Positions 60,416-64,000 of a stretch of DNA of 64,000 nucleotides are shown piece by piece. How positions within the stretch are numbered: position 1 is the first letter of the stretch; the number at the start of each line of letters is the position of its first letter. A model generated the notes under the pieces. It searched no databases, was not told the DNA's origin, and was given only the letters and a program-made list of their open reading frames with translations. The translations under genes were made by a program, and so were the position numbers. The stretch spans positions 1,612,001 through 1,676,000 of the forward strand of contig NZ_CP081958.1 of the NCBI RefSeq assembly GCF_019823105.1, written 5' to 3'. The stretch comes from Halobaculum magnesiiphilum (lineage in GTDB: Archaea > Halobacteriota > Halobacteria > Halobacteriales > Haloferacaceae).

Positions 60416-60837
60416 TCAGACGATCGCCGGCAGCGCCGCCGCGGCGACGCTCGTGACGACCCCGACGACGATGGAGTACGTGAAGTTCACGAGCGTCCCC
60501 GCGAGGTACCAGGTCGTGTCGCCGCTGGTCATGTCCTCGCGTCGGACGACCGATTTGGCCGCGAACACCAGCCCGAGGGCGGTGTACGCGCCGACGAACA
60601 CCAGCGTGAGCACGAGCACGTTCTCGCACTTGCCGATCACGCGGCCGCTGTCACGCTGGTCCGCATCGACGCCGGCGGACAGATCCGTCCCGGTCCAGCG
60701 TTCGAGGAAGTAGCTGACGACCGACGTACTCGTCGCGAGCAGCGCGACGTAACCGGCGAGATACACGCCGCCGCGACGACGACTAGGTCGCCGGCGGCCG
60801 CCGGAGCGCCCGGCAGCGCCGACGTTTCGATCTGCAT
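60416..60837 (-). pseudogene. Membrane protein resembling the DUF3307 partner of SatD, apparent frameshift
   Basis: The long downstream part (60416-60766) reads VYLAGYVALLATSTSVVSYFLERW, then GRVIGKCENVLVLTLVFVGAYTALGLVFAAKSVVR, like the end of DUF3307 proteins found beside SatD. No good start opens this frame. A start at 60837, 28 bases after the satD stop, reads MQIETSALPGAPAAAGDLVVVAAA in the next frame. Adding one G in the GCGGCGGCG run near 60766-60772 would join the two into one hydrophobic helix. Either a real one-base deletion or a sequencing slip. A GTG at 60766 could start a shortened protein. Confidence 0.6.
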
Positions 60838-60864
60838 CGTTTTCGCCGGCGTCTCACTACCGAA

Positions 60865-61509
60865 TCAATCCTCCGGTTCGGCACCCAGCGCCCGGTCGAT
60901 CAGTGCCTCGTTACGCCGGACGCGGTCGTAGCTTGCGGCCGCGAGCGTCTTCGACACCGCCTGGGTACTCACCCCGAACGCCTCCGCAACGGCCGTCTGA
61001 GTGCCCCGGCGACGGTAGGCGCGTGCGATCTCGGTCTGGCGTTCGGTCCACTCCTCGCGGATTGCCAGCGCGAGATCGCCCGCCGCCGTCACGGGACCGT
61101 TCACGCGATCGTCGGCAGTATCGAGGAAAAAGTGGCCGTCCTCCGCGTTCAGCTCCGACAGCGCCTCGTCCGCCCGATGAAACGCCGGTCCGTCCATCGC
61201 GGTCACGTCGGTCGCGCCGGGGTTAACGTCGACCGCCCCCGCGACGACGACGTATCGAGCGACCGTCGGATGGAGCCGTTCCTGGATCGCCCGGACGACC
61301 CCGTAGGCTGCCGCTGGATCCTCGAGCGTCCCGCCGAACTCGTCGGCGCCCTTGATCGGCGCGAAACGGGCGCCGATCGCCTCGGCGTGTGCGTCGTTGG
61401 CCGCGGCGAGCGCGTCCTCGATCCGTTCGCGCAGTCCCTCCCGGTCCGGCTCGCCTCGCGAGTCGATCACGTCGCCGAGGACGACGTGGGTCCGTTCGGT
61501 CCCGGTCAC
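60865..61509 (-). CDS. SatD-family protein with C-terminal helix-turn-helix
   Basis: A 214-residue protein of the SatD family. VVLGDVIDSRGEPDREGL at the start and FAPIKGADEFGGTLED are family-typical; the C-terminal third (AEAFGVSTQAVSKTLAAASYDRVRRNEALID) is a helix-turn-helix with recognition helix STQAVSKTL. SatD was first linked to acid tolerance and secretion in streptococci; its molecular role is not clear. The GTG at 61509 follows TATA-like TATTTATGG, which lies inside the inverted repeat 61545-61573, so self-repression is a fair hypothesis. Confidence 0.8.
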   Translation of the reverse strand: MTGTERTHVVLGDVIDSRGEPDREGLRERIEDALAAANDAHAEAIGARFAPIKGADEFGGTLEDPAAAYGVVRAIQERLHPTVARYVVVAGAVDVNPGATDVTAMDGPAFHRADEALSELNAEDGHFFLDTADDRVNGPVTAAGDLALAIREEWTERQTEIARAYRRRGTQTAVAEAFGVSTQAVSKTLAAASYDRVRRNEALIDRALGAEPED

Positions 61510-61544
61510 GGCTGTTCTGAGTACCGCATCGTGTTACAACCATA

Positions 61545-61573
61545 AATAGTTGATTCCTATAAATTCAACTATT
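61545..61573 (-). promoter_or_regulatory. Operator-like perfect inverted repeat before satD
   Basis: AATAGTTGA-N11-TCAACTATT, nine-base arms without mismatch. The proximal arm overlaps the TATA element (TATTTATGG) of the satD-type gene. A DNA-binding dimer here would compete with TBP/TFB. Confidence 0.65.
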
Positions 61574-61701
61574 TTGGGTTGAACCTGGCGCACGAAGGGT
61601 CACCCCCCCACACGAGCAAGCGACCGAGGCGCCGTCCGTAGGCCGGGGGCGGCGACCGCGGTGCCGGTGCTTTTCATGTCGGAGCGCGTACGCGGTGATA
61701 G

Positions 61702-62703
61702 ATGAACGGAGAGTTCGGGTTCGTCGAACCCGACGAGGCGGACGCGCCGGGCGACGAGTGGGAGGACCTCGACCTGGCCGACATCGCCCAGACCGAGGCC
61801 GACAAGATCGCCCGCAGACAGGACGACGAGTTCGACGAGTTCCGCAAGCGCGTCAAGAACACCGAGCAGTTCAAAGTCGAGGCGTCGGTGTTCGACGACG
61901 CCACCCTCGCGGCGCTGTACAAGCTCACCCGCGACGGCCACATCGCCGCGTTCGGCGGACCCCTGTCGACGGGCAAGGAGGCCAACGTGTACGAGGCGCT
62001 CGGCGCCGACGAGCGCGAGGTGGCCGCGAAGGTGTACCGGATCAACACCTCGAACTTCCGGCACATGCGCGACTACCTCGAGGGCGACCCCCGCTTCGAG
62101 GGGATCGGCTCCGACAAGAAGCAGGTCGTCGTCGCGTGGGTGCGCAAGGAGTTCTCGAACCTCCAGCGCGCCCGGAAGGCCGGCGTGCGCGTCCCCGAGC
62201 CGATCGCCGTCCAGCGAAACGTCCTCGTGATGGAGCTGGTCGGCCACGCCGACGACCGCGCGCGCCGCCTCGCGGAGGTCGACGTGGAGAACCCCGAGAC
62301 CGCCTTCGAGGTCGTCCGCGAGTACATGCGCCGCCTCTACTCGGCGGGGCTGATCCACGGCGACCTCTCGGAGTACAACCTCATCATCCACGACGGGGAG
62401 CTGGTCGTCATCGACCTGGGGCAGGCGGTGACGGTCCACCACCCGAACGCCGAGGAGTTCCTCCGGCGCGACTGCCGCAACGTCGCCTCCTTCTTCTCCC
62501 GGCAGGGGCTCGACACCGACGCGGACGACCTCCACGACTACGTCACCACGCCCGAGCCGGAACCGTCGGCCGATCCCGACCCCGCGACGGATCCGAACCC
62601 GACGGACCGCGCCGGCGACGACGATGACCGCGCCGGCGACGACGGCGGTGGCAGCGACGACAGCGGCGGCGATAGTAGCGGCGATGACGGCGGCGACGAA
62701 TAG
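61702..62703 (+). CDS. rio1: RIO1-type serine/threonine protein kinase
   Basis: A 333-residue atypical kinase/ATPase needed in archaea and eukaryotes for late maturation of the small ribosomal subunit. GPLSTGKEANVYEALG is the nucleotide loop, AAKVYRINTSNFRHMR contains the RIO1 Lys, GLIHGDLSEYNLIIHD is the catalytic loop and VVIDLGQAV the metal loop. The last 60 residues are Asp/Gly/Pro-rich low-complexity (DDGGGSDDSGGD). It is followed by the KH-domain gene, a known archaeal gene neighbour. Confidence 0.95.
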   Translation: MNGEFGFVEPDEADAPGDEWEDLDLADIAQTEADKIARRQDDEFDEFRKRVKNTEQFKVEASVFDDATLAALYKLTRDGHIAAFGGPLSTGKEANVYEALGADEREVAAKVYRINTSNFRHMRDYLEGDPRFEGIGSDKKQVVVAWVRKEFSNLQRARKAGVRVPEPIAVQRNVLVMELVGHADDRARRLAEVDVENPETAFEVVREYMRRLYSAGLIHGDLSEYNLIIHDGELVVIDLGQAVTVHHPNAEEFLRRDCRNVASFFSRQGLDTDADDLHDYVTTPEPEPSADPDPATDPNPTDRAGDDDDRAGDDGGGSDDSGGDSSGDDGGDE

Positions 62704-62808
62704 TCGGATACCCTCGCCGCCCTGTGATCGGCGGTTCGCGCGTGTGACCCGCTGACGCGGCGGGTTCCCGAGGGAACCCTTATCCGCGTCCGGCCGAAAT
62801 TCGGGTGT

Positions 62809-63372
62809 ATGCAGCACGTGAAGGTTCCGCAGGACCGCATCGGCGTGCTCATCGGCGAGGGCGGCGAGACGATGCGGGAGATCGAAGACCGCGCCGAGGT
62901 CCGACTCGACATCGACTCCGAGTCGGGCTCGGTCGCCATCGACAGCGTCGGCGACCCGGTCGCCGGGCTGGTCGCTCCCGACATCGTCCGCGCCATCGGC
63001 CGCGGGTTCACCCCCGAGTCCGCCCTCTCGCTGCTGGAGCACGACCTGCGACGGTTCGAGTTGGTCGACCTCGCATCGGAGACCCGCAACAAGAACGACC
63101 TCCAGCGCCAGAAGGGCCGCCTCATCGGCGAGAACGGCCGAACGCGCGAGCTGATGGAGGACCTCTCGGGCGCCGAAGTCGTCATCAAGGGGACCACCCT
63201 CGGCGTCATCGGCCAGCCCGAGGAGGTCGAGGCCGTCCGCCGCGCGGCGGGGATGATCCTCGACGGCGCCCCCCACGGCGCCGTCTACTCGTTCCTCGAA
63301 CGCAAGCACAACGAGATCCACGGCGCGCCCGACCTCTCGACCCCCTCGGGGAGCGCCGAGGAACCGCGGTAA
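62809..63372 (+). CDS. KH-domain protein, archaeal Dim2/Pno1 homolog
   Basis: A 187-residue RNA-binding protein with two KH domains. The first (residues 1-60) contains VLIGEGGETMREIED; the second (about 95-150) has RLIGENGRTRELMEDLSGAEVVIKG with the GxxG loop GENG. LERKHNEIHG at the end matches archaeal Dim2. It acts with Rio1 and aIF1A in small-subunit assembly. The ATG at 62809 follows TATA-like CCTTATCCG about 28 bases upstream. Confidence 0.93.
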   Translation: MQHVKVPQDRIGVLIGEGGETMREIEDRAEVRLDIDSESGSVAIDSVGDPVAGLVAPDIVRAIGRGFTPESALSLLEHDLRRFELVDLASETRNKNDLQRQKGRLIGENGRTRELMEDLSGAEVVIKGTTLGVIGQPEEVEAVRRAAGMILDGAPHGAVYSFLERKHNEIHGAPDLSTPSGSAEEPR

Positions 63373-63445
63373 CGCGGTTCCCGATCCCGCCCGTCGCCGT
63401 CCGGTCCGTTCTCCTGGTGCCCCGTCGTACCGCCGTCCCGAGCCG

Positions 63446-64000
63446 TTATACCGCCTTGAGCCGCGGCGCCACGAACGCCTCGACGCGGCCGTCGCCCCCC
63501 GAGATGTCGTAGGCGACGCCGAGGGGGGCCTTTCGTCCGAGCGTGAGCCGCACGTCCGTCCCCGCCGGGATGGCTCGCTCGATGTCGATCAGGTACGACA
63601 GCGACAGCAGCGACCCCGCATCGCCCGGCGAGAACGCGACCGCCTCCTCGGCCGTGACCGTGAACTGCACGTCGTCGGTGTCGCCGTCGGCGGCGGCGAC
63701 GAACGTCTCGGCGTCCGGGTCGACGCTGAGCGCGAGGTGGTCCGCGACCATCCCCGCGGCCGTCACGAACCGGCCGACCATGTCGACCGGGACCGTCAGC
63801 GACGCGGTGTGTTCGAAGCCGAGGTCGTCCACGTCGGGCGGCCCGCGGACGCTGTCGGGGTCGAACAACCCCATCGCGTACTCCAGGCCGTCGGCGACGA
63901 CGTGGAGGCGGAACGACTCGGGGTCGAGCGCGAGCGTCACGGGGTCGTCGCCGGCGGCCATCGAGAGGATGTCCTCGAGTCGGGTCACGTCGACGCCGAC
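63446..64000 (-). CDS. Second, divergent PCNA-like sliding clamp (N-terminus beyond window)
   Basis: At least 184 residues, cut by the right edge. VGVDVTRLEDILSMA, LEYAMGLFDPDSVRGPPDVDDLG, MVADHLALSVD and the end VEAFVAPRLKAV align to [48 protein letters not shown] and [12 protein letters not shown] of the canonical pcn product at 27387-28130. It is therefore a PCNA paralog with many changes in the loops. Conserved DPDS and APR elements suggest that fold and client-protein pocket remain. Whether it forms rings alone or mixed with PCNA is not known. Confidence 0.88.
   Translation of the reverse strand, partial: VGVDVTRLEDILSMAAGDDPVTLALDPESFRLHVVADGLEYAMGLFDPDSVRGPPDVDDLGFEHTASLTVPVDMVGRFVTAAGMVADHLALSVDPDAETFVAAADGDTDDVQFTVTAEEAVAFSPGDAGSLLSLSYLIDIERAIPAGTDVRLTLGRKAPLGVAYDISGGDGRVEAFVAPRLKAV

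Noticed and set aside
1-64000. CRISPR arrays and tRNA genes
   Set aside because: No evenly spaced direct repeats with unique spacers were seen; the tandem repeats found have no spacers. No cloverleaf with a TTC-type T loop and CCA-side acceptor stem could be recognised, including at the element borders.

Overview
The window is about 64 kb of a high-GC, halophilic archaeal (Halobacteria-type) chromosome. The evidence is an acidic proteome, leaderless genes with TATA elements about 25-30 bases before the start codon, archaeal information-processing genes (PCNA, Orc1/Cdc6, aIF1A, Rio1, ribosomal protein eS6, an archaeal-type RNase P RNA) and families typical of haloarchaea (double TatC, HalX response regulator, Hvo_1808-type surface proteins). 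The genus cannot be fixed from the sequence alone.

Layout. Bases 1-29800 are ordinary core chromosome: an antiporter cut by the window edge, acyl-CoA ligase, RNase P RNA on the minus strand, NAD-salvage enzymes flanking two paralogous secreted HExxH proteins, dihydroorotase, lipoate ligase, eS6, a DHH phosphoesterase, a large hybrid histidine kinase, an MFS exporter, PCNA and an orphan adenine methylase. Bases 30005-42943 are a 12.9-kb, AT-richer integrative element. It sits inside the first nine codons of rlmE (23S rRNA 2'-O-methyltransferase): the old 5' end of rlmE remains at 29987-30013, and the element supplies a recoded 5' end at 42917-42943 so that rlmE still reads through. The element carries a three-gene operon with a divergent winged-helix regulator, a truncated tyrosine integrase fused in antisense to a truncated HTH-nucleotidyltransferase, and a six-gene restriction operon (coiled-coil/TRAM protein, winged-helix protein, HsdM, HsdS, HsdR, YgjP-type metallopeptidase). 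Loss of the integrase 3' half suggests the element can no longer move by itself.

Bases 42917-64000 return to core chromosome: rlmE, a CopG/YhhQ transporter pair, divergent tatCt and tatC genes, an arsenic operon (arsR-arsM-orf-arsN2) with a visible palindromic operator, larE, a MutS-related ATPase, a HalX response regulator, an orc1/cdc6 gene, tyrS, hsp20, and the aIF1A / rio1 / KH (Dim2) ribosome-biogenesis block. A SatD-type regulator and a membrane protein (apparent frameshift) interrupt that block. The window ends inside a second, divergent PCNA-like clamp gene. Intergenic DNA holds several repeat families: two unrelated 18-bp tandem repeats, a 62-bp tandem repeat, and an array of stem-loop modules in front of the eS6 gene.
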